A DNA stretch of 64,000 bases from Haloprofundus halophilus (lineage in GTDB: Archaea > Halobacteriota > Halobacteria > Halobacteriales > Haloferacaceae). Positions 18,652-27,565 of this stretch are shown here, piece after piece. Numbering within the stretch: position 1 is the stretch's first letter; each line of letters begins with the position of its first letter. The translations under genes were made by a program, and so were the position numbers. The notes under the pieces are model-generated. The model was not told the origin of the DNA, ran no database searches, and saw only the letters and a program-made list of their open reading frames with translations. The stretch covers positions 1 through 64,000 of the forward strand of contig NZ_QQRR01000004.1 in the NCBI RefSeq assembly GCF_003439925.1. The letters run 5' to 3'.

Positions 18652-18728
18652 GGGTCACATCTCGTGTGGAGTGTTTATCGGCGCCAGAAGGCGTGCAGCG
18701 CGCGACAACGTGCGCGGCGTGACTCACT

Positions 18729-19019
18729 ATGGCTGATCCCGATCCGAGCGACGACACGAGTGTCGACTACGAACAGTTCGAGAAAGCGCTGCTCGCCCAA
18801 GACCACGACGTCGCCGGCGTCGACACGGCGGACGTCGACGACGCCACAGCCCGTCGCCTGGTCGACGACCTCATCGACGCGGACATCGTCACACCCGTTC
18901 CCGAGGACAGCGTCCTCGTTCACGAGCTGAGTGGTACTGCGTTTGATTCAGCCACGCAGCTAGCCGTCTACCATCGTGGCTGGACGGCCGGTCGCGACGA
19001 CGGCGCGGAGGGCGAGTGA
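18729..19019 (+). CDS. Small acidic haloarchaeal protein of unknown function
   Basis: A 96-residue, very acidic protein (DYEQFEKALLAQDHDVAGVD, ARRLVDDLIDADIVTPVPED). I recognise no domain. The codon use is GC-rich and typical of haloarchaeal genes. Its stop overlaps the ATG of the next gene (TGATG), so the two are probably co-translated. Confidence 0.55.
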   Translation: MADPDPSDDTSVDYEQFEKALLAQDHDVAGVDTADVDDATARRLVDDLIDADIVTPVPEDSVLVHELSGTAFDSATQLAVYHRGWTAGRDDGAEGE

Positions 19020-19354
19020 TGCAGCAGACGCTCGTTGGCTGTGCCTTCTGCGACGCCCCGCCTAGCACCGAGACTGGCGAGGCGCACACCTGGGGCCAGG
19101 ACGAGCGGGTCACTCACCCGATCTGTGTCGGCTGCGCTACCCAGACGCGGTCGGATCCCAATGAGCACGATCACCACGCCTGCGACAGCTGTGGCCTCGT
19201 CGTCGACACGATTGCGGCGCTGACGCGGTTCCGAGTGGAACTCGGCCACCTAGAAGGCCCGCTCCAACTCTGCGCCCGGTGTAGTCCCGGTGGGCCAGCT
19301 ACCTACTGGACGCGCGACCTCGAGGAGCACCTTGTCGCGGCGCCGGCGGAGTGA
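19019..19354 (+). CDS. Small multi-cysteine zinc-finger protein
   Basis: A 112-residue protein with three Cys-pair motifs: CAFC, CVGC, CDSC plus a fourth CARC, spaced as two zinc ribbons, with interspersed His (DEHDHHACDSC region). Such zinc microproteins are common on haloarchaeal plasmids and are thought to bind nucleic acid or protein partners. The ATG overlaps the upstream stop. A GTG 3 nt earlier is an alternative start. Confidence 0.55.
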   Translation: MQQTLVGCAFCDAPPSTETGEAHTWGQDERVTHPICVGCATQTRSDPNEHDHHACDSCGLVVDTIAALTRFRVELGHLEGPLQLCARCSPGGPATYWTRDLEEHLVAAPAE

Positions 19355-19403
19355 CCCAAACACTCTCTACTGTTTCGCTGGAAACGGTAATTAGGAACGA
19401 CCC

Positions 19404-19622
19404 GTGTCACGCACCTCGAATCGTGCTGATGGCGACATCATCCGCGACTTCCTCTCGGTCGCGGACCTCCTCGAGGAGTCGCAGCTTGCCCAACTGTACA
19501 CGTGCCTCGCTCGCGAGGACGAGGTGACCGTCCAGGACGTGATAGACGACCTCGAGATCGGGCAGGGGACGGCCTACAGCAACGTCAATCGACTCGTCGT
19601 CGCCAAGGTCGCCGACGGTCTT
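19404..19622 (+). pseudogene. N-terminal half of an HTH regulator (DUF7437-like), truncated
   Basis: The first 73 codons from the GTG at 19404 give a convincing helix-turn-helix domain (IIRDFLSVADLLEESQLAQL, EVTVQDVIDDLEIGQGTAYS, NVNRLVVAKV). After about 19.62 kb the frame becomes an Arg-rich non-protein sequence because the DNA is now the antisense of a different gene fragment. The regulator has therefore lost its C-terminal half by recombination. Confidence 0.5.
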
Positions 19623-19790
19623 CTCGTAGGGCGTGACCGTGCACCACACAGGGAGCACATCGTGTTCGGCGGAGAGAATTGCCAACCCGTCCGAATCGTA
19701 GCTATTCGTCCACCGGGAGACAGTCTCCGCGAAGTCGCGCTTCGCCGCAGAGTACGGCGATGTGTAGAGGTCGACCGCTCGCCACGCCGG
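19601..19790 (-). pseudogene. DUF6884-like fragment
   Basis: On the minus strand the sequence AVDLYTSPYSAAKRDFAE..., then DGLAILSAEHDVLP and VTPYEKTVGDLG, matches the DUF6884 pattern (A.DLYTS.....A......W.ILSA.HG......YD.T). Only about 63 residues remain and both ends run into unrelated fragments in other frames. It overlaps the truncated HTH gene in antisense at the junction. Confidence 0.45.
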
Positions 19791-19809
19791 GCTTTCGTCT
19801 CTTTCCCAC

Positions 19810-20013
19810 GCTCTCCTATTCGACGGTTTCGAGTTCGTCGGAGAGATCACCGACGAGTGCGCGGGCGTCCGCCGAGAGGTCGCCCGGAGCTACGACACCA
19901 CCGAACAGTCGGCCGCAGACGCGGTCGGCGCGGCGTTCGGGTTAGACGTGCAGCGATTCGTCTACTTCACCGCGAACGCGGCTCCCGAAACGTTCTCACT
20001 CGCCGGCAAGTAA
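19810..20013 (+). pseudogene. C-terminal fragment of an unknown acidic protein
   Basis: A plus-strand frame ending in TAA at 20011-20013 encodes a normal-looking haloarchaeal protein end (FDGFEFVGEITDECAGVRRE, DAVGAAFGLDVQRFVYFTAN). There is no start codon or upstream domain, so it is the 3' remnant of a gene whose front was replaced. The family is not recognised. Confidence 0.4.
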
Positions 20014-20200
20014 CGCCACTGCTACGGAGCGGTCTCAGCCGATGGCGACAGTGAACACCGGCACAGCGTCAACAGACGGATGCAAGCGAACCTGTAGGTT
20101 TATCCGTTGGCGTTGGCTACCTCGGTATGAAGGACGGGCATGGCAACACTGTGTTTGTACCATGCGCGTCGCCCTAAATACCGGCCTTCGTTTCTACTCC

Positions 20201-20220
20201 CCGAGAGACGTCCGTCTCGG
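20201..20220. other. GC hairpin near possible IS605-like debris or terminator
   Basis: CCGAGA pairs with TCTCGG around an 8-nt loop. It lies downstream of the mosaic gene fragments and in front of the pseudogene at 20262. Terminal hairpins of IS200/IS605 elements look like this, but no transposase is present, so it may only be a transcript end. Confidence 0.2.
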
Positions 20221-20261
20221 CGTTCCTAAGAATCTGTGAGAAAGAGAGCGACCGCGCTCGA

Positions 20262-20549
20262 CTATTCGTCCGAGTGTACGTCGTGTCGGCACTGGATTAC
20301 GGCGTCAGCGAGTTCTTCGGGAGTGTACTCTTCGACGAGTAGCTCGAACTCCGCCGTTTGCACCTCATATGAGCGAACGTCCTCTTAGTTCTTGAGGTCG
20401 GCGTACGACTTCACTTTCGAGAAGTACGAGAGTGCAGCTTGCCAGTCGTCTTCACCGACGTAGATGGTTTGCTGTACTCCGATTTCTCGAAGGGAAAGGC
20501 GGCCGTCGTACGCGGATCCGCCGCCGGTTTGGATATAGGTCTTCACGTT
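20262..20549 (-). pseudogene. Unknown small acidic protein interrupted by one in-frame stop
   Basis: From the GTG at 20549 the minus strand reads VKTYIQTGGGSAYDGRLSLR... and WQAALSYFSKVKSYADLKN, then TAA (20385-20387). It continues in the same frame with DVRSYEVQTAEFELLVEEYT and ends at TAG (20262-20264). The downstream part is as protein-like as the upstream part, so a single nonsense mutation has split a gene of about 95 codons. No family is recognised. Confidence 0.5.
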
Positions 20550-20631
20550 ACTTTGCCATCACTTATAAAGTAATAAAACACCGCGTTCTAGCAGAGGTAA
20601 GCTATATGATTGTGGCATACTGATTACTCCT

Positions 20632-20850
20632 ATGCACTATCCTGACAAAACAGACGACAACAAACGAAAACTGTGGGCTACTGTTCTCGCAACCCTTGGA
20701 CTGGGGAGTATGTCTGCACCATTTGTACTTGCCGCTAATACGGGTGGAATCTTTGCGGGAATCACGGTAGGAACCATGCTACTGTTTGCGTCAATCGCTG
20801 TATACACAGACTCCGACATGAATGGTCCTCCACCAAGCCGTATCGGGTGA
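20632..20850 (+). CDS. Small membrane protein (two predicted segments)
   Basis: A 72-residue protein with a short charged N-terminus and two hydrophobic stretches (WATVLATLGLGSMSAPFVLA and GIFAGITVGTMLLFASIAVY), giving a hairpin membrane topology. A TATA-like GCTATATGA lies about 28 nt upstream. It is isolated, and its function is unknown. Confidence 0.4.
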   Translation: MHYPDKTDDNKRKLWATVLATLGLGSMSAPFVLAANTGGIFAGITVGTMLLFASIAVYTDSDMNGPPPSRIG

Positions 20851-21026
20851 ATATGTTATCCTACTGATGGTTAATTCGGCCCAGAATGGTTGGAAGAAAC
20901 AATAGTGATTTACTGTATACATCCTCTGTATGGTCACACACTTCCTGCCAAGATCTGAAGGTTTCAACAGAGCCGTGTAGACTTGCTCACAGCGTACCAA
21001 CGGCCCCACTTTCTCCCCCTTCGTGG

Positions 21027-21839
21027 TCAGATCGTCGTTGAGCGACGTTCTACGCGCCCATCCGTTACCGCGACGGCGTCTTTCTCTTCCAGCCGACGCA
21101 CAATCTCCTGGACGTCCGCTGCAGGCCAGTCGAGTTCCTGTTGCAGGTCAGCCACCGACTTCGGGTCGTCAAGCGCGTAAAGCACCTCCAGTTCCTCGTA
21201 GACGCGCTCAGTGATCTCCGCCACGGGGTCGTGCAACGGCGTCGTCACGTTGTGTTGTTCGGTGAGATCGGTCAACGCTTCGTTCACGTACGTCACGAAC
21301 AGCTCTTGATCCAAGAGTTCGACCTGCGTCTCGAGTTCCGCTTCGACGACGTCGAACTCGAGGCCGGTCTGCATCAACGAGAACATATCCTCGATATCGT
21401 CTACCCGACCGGCAACCGCTTTGAAAAGGAAGATATCTTCTGGACTTACGAGCTCGACCACGAGATTCCCCGGGTCGAGATACCGTTCGCTCCGCTCACG
21501 GATTCCAGGAGACAGAATCAGCTTGCCGATCACCTGCTGGTTGAAAACGTCGATACGACACCCATCATCGTTCTCGAGGATGCGCTGGGCACCGAGCTCT
21601 TCGTACTCTTCGTCCGGCTCCCGGACGATATCGTATCCCAGCTCAAGGAGCACCGCTTGTAACTGGCTCAGATCGTCGCCGGAGGAGACGATGAGGTCGA
21701 TATCTTTGGTCGTCTCTTTGAGTCCGCGAAACGCCATCGACCCACCGCCAATCAAGGAGACGGTGAGTGGGTTGTCCAGCTGCTGGCCGATGCGCTCGAG
21801 TTCTGAGCGGATGTATGAGCTATCAAACCGCGCCCTCAT
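21027..21839 (-). CDS. DUF6036-type nucleotidyltransferase-fold protein
   Basis: A 270-residue protein whose N-terminus has the nucleotidyltransferase core: VSLIGGGSMAFRGLKETTKDIDLIV (the GG-S then D-x-D, cited here in two parts). The middle contains FNQQVIGKLILSPGIRER and SPEDIFLFKAVAGRVDDIED, the latter typical of DUF6036/DUF6037-like transferases. The C-terminal 60 residues form a winged helix (SVADLQQELDWPAADVQEIV). Its ATG overlaps the stop of the upstream HTH gene by 4 nt. HTH plus minimal nucleotidyltransferase pairs often act as toxin-antitoxin modules (AbiE or MNT/HEPN types); that role is an inference. Confidence 0.65.
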   Translation of the reverse strand: MRARFDSSYIRSELERIGQQLDNPLTVSLIGGGSMAFRGLKETTKDIDLIVSSGDDLSQLQAVLLELGYDIVREPDEEYEELGAQRILENDDGCRIDVFNQQVIGKLILSPGIRERSERYLDPGNLVVELVSPEDIFLFKAVAGRVDDIEDMFSLMQTGLEFDVVEAELETQVELLDQELFVTYVNEALTDLTEQHNVTTPLHDPVAEITERVYEELEVLYALDDPKSVADLQQELDWPAADVQEIVRRLEEKDAVAVTDGRVERRSTTI

Positions 21840-22759
21840 GGCGTCACCTCGTACTCCTCAGCGAGTTCCTGGAAGTCCTCCCACTCAGGGAGTCGAGACG
21901 TCCGCTGGTCACCGCTGGTGTCGAGATACGTGCAGAGATCGTCGACGACATCGTCGACGCCGTACTTGGTGGCTTGGGCTCGGAGTTCGTCGCGATCGAT
22001 GTCGACGTGACTGAGCAAGAGCAGGCAGTATGACTGCGTTCGTGCTCCCGAATCGATCACGAGCATGTGGCAGCACAACATCTCCGGGGAGAGTTCGCTC
22101 GTCGTCTCCGAGTAGAGGTAGTGTCTGCGGTCACGTGCCAAGAGCGGAAGGCCATATCGCTGAAACTGGTCTGGTCCTGTCGGAATGAAGTGTTCGTCGC
22201 TGACCTCAGTCCCCGTCTGCACAAGGAACTCGTTAAGAGATTCCCACAGAATCGTGTACGCGTCGGTCTGCGCTTCAACAGTCTGGCGGTGGGCGTGATG
22301 GGCAAGCTCACGAGCGAATACGCTCAGCTGTTCGAATCCGTCGTTCAGTGCGTACGCCCCGTCGTCAGTCTGATAGATGATTCCGCGATGTTGAAGCGGA
22401 GTTAGCGCACGGTGGACGGTACTTCGGTGGACGTCAGCGCGGCGTGCGAGTTCGGTCGCAGTCCGTGGGGTATCGAGGAAGTAGCACACACGGAGGGCTG
22501 CCCCTGACAACAGCTCCGGCCAGTCGATGTGTGCATACTGCTGCGTGAAGTCAGTGAGTAACTCGAGAGCCTTTGCATCCGACAGTCGAATCCGCTTTGT
22601 TTTCCCCTGTCGACGTGTCTCGACGAGGCCACCCGTTTCGAGCCGCTCAACGAGTTCTGAGGTGTAGCTGAGACTCCGATCAAGACTTGTTGCGAGTTCA
22701 GAGACTGTCTGCTCACCGTGGATGACAGTAAGGGCGCGAACCTCGCCTTCTGTGAGCAT
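21836..22759 (-). CDS. HTH transcriptional regulator paired with the nucleotidyltransferase
   Basis: A protein of 307 residues from the ATG at 22759. Two winged-helix domains are visible: ALTVIHGEQTVSELATSLDR and RTATELARRADVHRSTVHRA with PLQHRGII. The rest is a long helical region of unknown fold. The upstream in-frame extension to 22870 is rejected because a TATA box (22781-22790) lies 27 nt before 22759. The nucleotidyltransferase gene overlaps its end, so the pair is translationally coupled; by analogy this would be the DNA-binding antitoxin-like partner. Confidence 0.6.
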   Translation of the reverse strand: MLTEGEVRALTVIHGEQTVSELATSLDRSLSYTSELVERLETGGLVETRRQGKTKRIRLSDAKALELLTDFTQQYAHIDWPELLSGAALRVCYFLDTPRTATELARRADVHRSTVHRALTPLQHRGIIYQTDDGAYALNDGFEQLSVFARELAHHAHRQTVEAQTDAYTILWESLNEFLVQTGTEVSDEHFIPTGPDQFQRYGLPLLARDRRHYLYSETTSELSPEMLCCHMLVIDSGARTQSYCLLLLSHVDIDRDELRAQATKYGVDDVVDDLCTYLDTSGDQRTSRLPEWEDFQELAEEYEVTP

Positions 22760-22780
22760 TCTGTTGCATACTAGCGAACC

Positions 22781-22790
22781 AATATATAAA
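22781..22790 (-). promoter_or_regulatory. TATA box of the HTH/nucleotidyltransferase operon
   Basis: The minus strand reads TTTATATATT 27 nt before the ATG at 22759, an almost ideal archaeal TATA box. Confidence 0.6.
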
Positions 22791-22794
22791 TCAC

Positions 22795-23498
22795 TTCGGT
22801 GTTTTGCAACACTCGACTGAGTAAGTCGAGGCGGGAACGTACAAAGTGAAAGCCCTCGGCCGCTCGGCATCCCGCGACCACCGCTGCGCTCCTCGTGCCT
22901 GTGGTGCTTGCGGGGTCGGGGGACGACCGAGACGGCCTCGCCCTTTCTGAGTCCACCAGGATATCGGCTGTGTCACTGAGCGTCGAGTCCGGTTGAACAG
23001 GTTCTTTGTTACGGCCCGCCCCGCGCGCCGCTGCCGCCCTCCGCGTCGCTCGCGACCGACCATTCCGGGCGTGCGGGCGCTCCCCGCACCGCGAGCGCCC
23101 GTTCCGGGCTAAAGTAAATTTGGTCTCGACGCCAGCATTAAGCGCGTTTTCGGTTGCGCCCCTCGCGGGCTTTCGCGTTCCAGCGCTTTGGGCCGTTCCG
23201 CGCGGCGAGCCACACCACGGCTCGCCGTGCTCACGACCGTCGCCCTGGACACGGACCCGCAGTCCGGGCCGGACGCGAGAAACGGCTTAAAGCTGGCCGC
23301 TCGCTCCGGGCGGGTCGGCGCGCGGTTCTGGTTGGGTGACCTTCCTTTGGCGCTCTCGCTCGCGCCCCAGGGGGCGCTCACGAAGGCGCGAGCGAGAGCG
23401 CGTAGATGGTTCTGTCGGGCGTTGTCGTCGAAGAACCGCGATGTAGGAGCATCGCAGTGTCGGGCGCGTGAGCGCCTTCGGAACTAGGTTGAGTTCCA
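22795..23498. other. 700-bp GC-rich stretch without a supported gene
   Basis: I see no protein-like frame here. The sequence is very GC-rich, with repeated GCGAGCGC/CGCTCGCG-type words and antisense-type Arg/Pro/Ala translations in every frame. A 6-bp inverted repeat GGAACT/AGTTCC (23480-23497) ends directly before the ATG of the next gene and may be an operator or leader hairpin. Confidence 0.3.
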
Positions 23499-24395
23499 AT
23501 GTCAAGTAAGAACGTTACCAGTCAAGTAGTTTCGGTCGATGAACAGGCATTCGAAAAAGCGGACGAAGCGGCGGTCGATGAAGAGGGCTTCGAGGTCGTC
23601 GATGAGACGCCGGAGTTCCAGGCGACGGTGCAGATGGAGGTGCAAGCAAAAGTCGATGCGAACCACCCGGACGGGATGGTCGACACCAGTGATGAGCGGA
23701 TTTACGGTGCGACTCTCGAACAGGAAGAGCGCATTCGGGCGCGGGAAGCTGAACTGGAGCGCATCAGTGCCCAGGCGGAGATGGGGACGCAAGAAGGTCG
23801 GGAAAAGCGTACGCGAGACATCGCAGCGAAGAGGAGCGCTGAGCGGCGTGCAGAGTTTCAGAAGCGGGCGGCGAGCGTGGACCCGTGGGCGGACCCAGAG
23901 CGGGACGACCCTCGTGCAGAACTGACGCAGGAGCAGTTGGCGGCGGTGAACAAGCAGTCGATGCGGCTGGCGGAGAAGCTGGATGGCTGGTCGCGAGCAG
24001 CGATTGGCCGGCGGTTAGGTGAGGCCGTGGTCGGTGGGAAAGACATGATGAGTGCGGTCGTCGGGGTGTTCGAGGAGTTGCAGACGGCTCCTGGGACAGT
24101 GGTTCCCATCGGGAAGCTCGAGGACGTCAATCGCAAAGAGGTGAGCATCGAGGGGACTGTGACGCAGTTGTGGGAGCCGTCAAGTTCAGCCATTTCTCAA
24201 GTGGGACTCATCGAAGACGAAAGTGGACGGACGAAGTTCACCAGTTGGGTTGCGAGCGACCAACCCTGGATTGAGGAGGGAGAGCACGTTCGTATTCGTG
24301 GAGCGGCGAAGAACTGGTACAACGGGCGCGTCTCGGTGGCGCTGACCGGCTGGACCACAGTGAATTTCCCCGAGCGCGGTCGGTGGTGGGAGTAG
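23499..24395 (+). CDS. OB-fold ssDNA-binding protein (haloarchaeal plasmid RPA-like)
   Basis: A 298-residue protein. The N-terminal 130 residues are charged and probably helical or coiled (RIRAREAELERISAQAEMGT). The C-terminal 90 residues form one OB fold (VSIEGTVTQLWEP, VGLIEDESGRTKFTSWVAS, VRIRGAAKNWYNGRVSVALT), as in haloarchaeal RPA-like DNA-binding proteins. Such genes are common on haloarchaeal plasmids and chromosomes. It would protect ssDNA during replication, repair or transfer. It is a single gene with no obvious operon partners. Confidence 0.65.
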   Translation: MSSKNVTSQVVSVDEQAFEKADEAAVDEEGFEVVDETPEFQATVQMEVQAKVDANHPDGMVDTSDERIYGATLEQEERIRAREAELERISAQAEMGTQEGREKRTRDIAAKRSAERRAEFQKRAASVDPWADPERDDPRAELTQEQLAAVNKQSMRLAEKLDGWSRAAIGRRLGEAVVGGKDMMSAVVGVFEELQTAPGTVVPIGKLEDVNRKEVSIEGTVTQLWEPSSSAISQVGLIEDESGRTKFTSWVASDQPWIEEGEHVRIRGAAKNWYNGRVSVALTGWTTVNFPERGRWWE

Positions 24396-24534
24396 CCGGT
24401 CATCGAACCCTTCTTTTTTGCTACGTGCCGGACCAACCCAAACCCCACCCCCCCACCCACCGCTACGTGCTCACTTCGTTGCGCGCGCAGCCACAACCTC
24501 GGGGACATGATGGGGTCTGCTCGAGAGACAGTCG

Positions 24535-25599
24535 TTACTTGAACTCGACCTCAGTCCGGTTGTCAAACAGCATAGGCTCAGCATCGAGAGCACTTGCGAC
24601 TCCACCAATCAGACAATCGAAACAGTACATTGCTGTGAGCGTCTCCCCGTGGACACCTTCCTCAAAGAACCCACCTTCTTGAGCAGCCTGCTGCTCAGCC
24701 CACTGCCCTTCAGTCATAGTCCCGAAATCCGGTTCATAGATCCGCTTGTGGGTGCCGACTAAGACAAACGGCTCTGAGCAATTAGGGCATTCCCACTCAG
24801 ACGTCTCAGAGTACCCATTCTGGACGAGCGACATGGCCTTCGATTTGAGGTCAGCGAATTCTTCGCCTTCTTGGATCGCGACCTCTCGGTTGAATAGGAC
24901 ATCGTTCACCCCATTTGCGACGGCAGTCCAGAGATTCTCATGTATCGCGGAAAGGTACTCGCGGCTCGTCGAGTCGATCTCCCCGGCTCGTTTCTGGACT
25001 TCCCACACCGTCGGGATTCCCTTCGTATATTCCCAGTAGACTGCCGAGAGGAGACTCATTACGAATGCCTCCTTGACAGACTTGAGCTCTCTAACGCGAT
25101 TGTACCACTGCTCGAATGTCGGCTCCTCGAGCTCAGAACGATCATAGTCAGCTGCAATGATGACCGGGATGCCGAACTCCTCTTTTCGATCGTCATTGTC
25201 GGTGACAGCAAAGACGAGGTCAATACTCCCCGGCGCATCCCATCCAACCGCCCCTTCGGTTTCGTGCCCGTGTTCGAAGAAGTTCTTCAGGTCTTTCTCA
25301 ACTTCCAACACCATATCCTGCTCCTCATAGATGACTCGATAGTCGCCGCGTCTGCCTCTCATTTCCTTGTCGAGGTCACCAGCAATTTCAAAGCCGTAAG
25401 CCTCGCTATGTCCCTCAAGATAGTACCGGACCCAGTACTCTTTGTCCAATGCAAACTCAGCTTCGGCTTCTGATTTCGCAACCGTCTCGCGAAGGCCATT
25501 CAACACTCGCTGCCCCCGTTCCTCTGACGTTTCTATTCGGAATGGACCTGGAGAGCCAGTCAGAAGATCGTCAATCGTCTTGTTGCGTGTCAGTTCCAT
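24535..25599 (-). CDS. Unknown protein with C-terminal zinc ribbon
   Basis: A 354-residue protein. I do not recognise the family. The N-terminal half has a possible restriction-nuclease-like order (RRGDYRVIYEEQDMVLEVEK: D...ExE, then SIDLVFAV), but no clear catalytic ExK. A CPNC and a CFDC motif about 65 residues apart near the C-terminus could bind zinc. The gene lies 75 bp downstream of, and on the same strand as, a PD-(D/E)XK-like gene, so the two may form a unit, perhaps a two-gene nuclease or restriction system. That is only inferred from layout. Confidence 0.5.
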   Translation of the reverse strand: MELTRNKTIDDLLTGSPGPFRIETSEERGQRVLNGLRETVAKSEAEAEFALDKEYWVRYYLEGHSEAYGFEIAGDLDKEMRGRRGDYRVIYEEQDMVLEVEKDLKNFFEHGHETEGAVGWDAPGSIDLVFAVTDNDDRKEEFGIPVIIAADYDRSELEEPTFEQWYNRVRELKSVKEAFVMSLLSAVYWEYTKGIPTVWEVQKRAGEIDSTSREYLSAIHENLWTAVANGVNDVLFNREVAIQEGEEFADLKSKAMSLVQNGYSETSEWECPNCSEPFVLVGTHKRIYEPDFGTMTEGQWAEQQAAQEGGFFEEGVHGETLTAMYCFDCLIGGVASALDAEPMLFDNRTEVEFK

Positions 25600-25673
25600 T
25601 GATTTGAACCATTCTTGTCGAGGGGTATTTACACTGGCGTCGGGACAATTACGGGCAGTTCGATATCCAGAAT

Positions 25674-26417
25674 TTAGTCGTGGTCAGTGATCCACTCAGA
25701 ATGGAGCGGCTGAGCGTACAGAACATGGGTATCTCCCGCATTTGCTCTGAGCCAATCACACATAGCATCACCAACTCGTGTGTATTTCTTCTTCCTCGTC
25801 TCAGACGTATCGAGCACTGGTCCTTGATAGAGGTAGTTGTAGTTTGAGAAGATGACAAGGAACGTCTCAGTGTGATCGGGAAGTGCAGCAAGTTCCTCCA
25901 AATCAGACTCAATACTGTTGGAGTCTGTTTTCAATGATTCCACAAGATCGTCGACGCCAGAGTGCGTCGGGAAGTAGTTCTTGTTCTTGATGTACTTCAG
26001 CTCTATCGCAGCTTCGAAGTCCTCTGGATCGAACCGATTCGACCCATCATTCCACTCAATCGCGTTCTCCAGCTGGTTGCGGAATACCACGACGTCGATC
26101 TGTTCCCGCCATCCGTCCGCAGCGGTGAGATGATCCTGAACAGCTACCTCCGTATGTACTCGAGATATCGGGTTTTCAATCCCTTCCGCCGTCTGCTGAA
26201 TCTCCTGTGGATACGGGAGTTTGTAGTTCGCCATGTTATTGCTGCTATACGTGAGTGATGCATCAGCGAAGTCAGCATAGAGGTAATCCCGATTCCGAAG
26301 TTCGTGTCGGAGAATCTCAGCCACGCGGGTCTGGAGATCTTGTTCGAGCAAAAAATCCAATGGCCTCTCGATGAACGCCTCCGCAATCTCATCTAAAACC
26401 CGCTGATAGTCCATATA
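25674..26417 (-). CDS. Probable PD-(D/E)XK endonuclease
   Basis: About 247 residues from the ATG at 26417. The core VHTEVAVQDHL....REQIDVVVFRN....FEAAIELKYIKNK has the order Glu, Asp, Glu-x-Lys expected for the PD-(D/E)XK fold (Asp in IDVV, Glu and Lys in IELKYI). An ATG at 26594 would add 59 residues but would run through the promoter and hairpins of the divergent TFB gene, so the shorter form is preferred. It is paired with the unknown gene at 24535 and could be a restriction or defence nuclease. Confidence 0.5.
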   Translation of the reverse strand, partial: YMDYQRVLDEIAEAFIERPLDFLLEQDLQTRVAEILRHELRNRDYLYADFADASLTYSSNNMANYKLPYPQEIQQTAEGIENPISRVHTEVAVQDHLTAADGWREQIDVVVFRNQLENAIEWNDGSNRFDPEDFEAAIELKYIKNKNYFPTHSGVDDLVESLKTDSNSIESDLEELAALPDHTETFLVIFSNYNYLYQGPVLDTSETRKKKYTRVGDAMCDWLRANAGDTHVLYAQPLHSEWITDHD

Positions 26418-26534
26418 TCGCCATCCAGAGAGACGTATGTAGAAGTTCTGGTGAAAGAGAGATTCGAGATAGACCAGTCGAGAGGGTTCAAAGTCCCGGA
26501 GAAAGTGCCTATCTGATTTGCCGGAGTTTATTTT

Positions 26535-26570
26535 CCCCTCAATGGGTGAGGGGTTCGCCGTATCGGCGAA
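26535..26570 (+). promoter_or_regulatory. Two tandem hairpins before the TFB gene
   Basis: CCCCTCA/TGAGGGG (26535-26553, loop ATGGG) is followed at once by TTCGCCG/CGGCGAA (26554-26570, loop TAT). Both end 22 nt before the ATG at 26593 and follow a TTTATTTT run. They would fold in the TFB leader or form operator palindromes. Confidence 0.45.
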
Positions 26571-26592
26571 TCTCGATAATTGGTGAGAAAAC

Positions 26593-27513
26593 ATGGCGAC
26601 GAGAGATACCTACGAAACAAGCTTCGACGAGGACGTCCAGACAAACTCCAGCACGAACCCATGTCCGGAGTGCGATGGCCGGGTCACTACCAACTCGGTC
26701 GAAACTATCTGTGAAGACTGTGGACTCGTTATTGACGAACAACGAATCGACCACGGTCCTGAATGGAGGACTCACGATCAGGACCAGCGAAAGCGGACGG
26801 GCTCTCCACTGACCGCGGCACGTCATGACCGAGGGCTTTCGACCGAGATCGGTCGCTGGAAAGATGCAAACGGGAACGAACTCTCCGGACGAAAGCGCCA
26901 GCGGCGATCCCGAATGCGGCGTGAACAGACTCGTGGTCGGTTCCAGTCGAAAGCCGAGCGAAACCTCGCACACGGCCTGGGTGAAGTTCGAAGAATCGCA
27001 AGCGTCCTCGAGCTTTCAGGTTCGGTCCGTGATCAGGCGTGCCAACTGTTCCGGAGTGCTCAGAATGAAGACCTACTTCGAGGCCGATCAATCGAAGCGA
27101 TAGCTGCAGCTAGCGTGTACGGGGCCTGTCGCTGTAACGGCCACTCGCGGTTACTCGACGACGTCGTTGACGCAGCACGCGTCGAACAATCGAGAGTCCC
27201 GAATGCGTACAAGACGCTGAATACAGAACTTGGGCTCCCGACTCAGCCGGTTCGCCCGAGTGAATTCATCCCCCGTCTCGCGTCAGAACTTGGCATTTCA
27301 GACGCCATCCGGCGTCGAGCAGTGGCACTCTCGAAGCACCATCGAGAAACTGCTATTTCAAACGGGTGTCGTCCGAGTGGCGTCGCGGCGGCCTGCATAT
27401 ACAAAGCTGCACAGGAACACGGAAGGTCACTCACACAACAGAGAGTTGCGGATGCTGCAGGGATGTCAGCTGTGACCGTTCGTGCCCGGAGAGACGAACT
27501 CAACGCGGTGTGA
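26593..27513 (+). CDS. tfb: Transcription initiation factor TFB
   Basis: A 306-residue archaeal TFIIB homologue. The N-terminal zinc ribbon is CPECDG...ETICEDCGLVIDE. The B-reader/linker is GPEWRTHDQDQRKRTG with RWKDANGNELSG. Two cyclin repeats follow (LELSGSVRDQACQLFRSAQN..., LGISDAIRRRAVALSKHHRE...), each with the GRSIEAIAAAS / GCRPSGVAAAC-type helix, and the last HTH is TQQRVADAAGMSAVTVRAR. It recruits RNA polymerase to TATA/BRE promoters. Haloarchaea carry several TFBs, and plasmid-borne ones may redirect transcription to the element's own promoters; that is an inference. Length and all motifs are normal. Confidence 0.9.
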   Translation: MATRDTYETSFDEDVQTNSSTNPCPECDGRVTTNSVETICEDCGLVIDEQRIDHGPEWRTHDQDQRKRTGSPLTAARHDRGLSTEIGRWKDANGNELSGRKRQRRSRMRREQTRGRFQSKAERNLAHGLGEVRRIASVLELSGSVRDQACQLFRSAQNEDLLRGRSIEAIAAASVYGACRCNGHSRLLDDVVDAARVEQSRVPNAYKTLNTELGLPTQPVRPSEFIPRLASELGISDAIRRRAVALSKHHRETAISNGCRPSGVAAACIYKAAQEHGRSLTQQRVADAAGMSAVTVRARRDELNAV

Positions 27514-27565
27514 GCCGATTTTTAAGAACATCAACTTCATACGCTGAGAGAGGAGTTACTCAACC

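Noticed and set aside
22795-23498. Several 60-100 codon frames in the GC-rich stretch
   Set aside because: All frames are Arg/Ala/Pro-rich with no acidic bias; high GC alone removes stop codons here.
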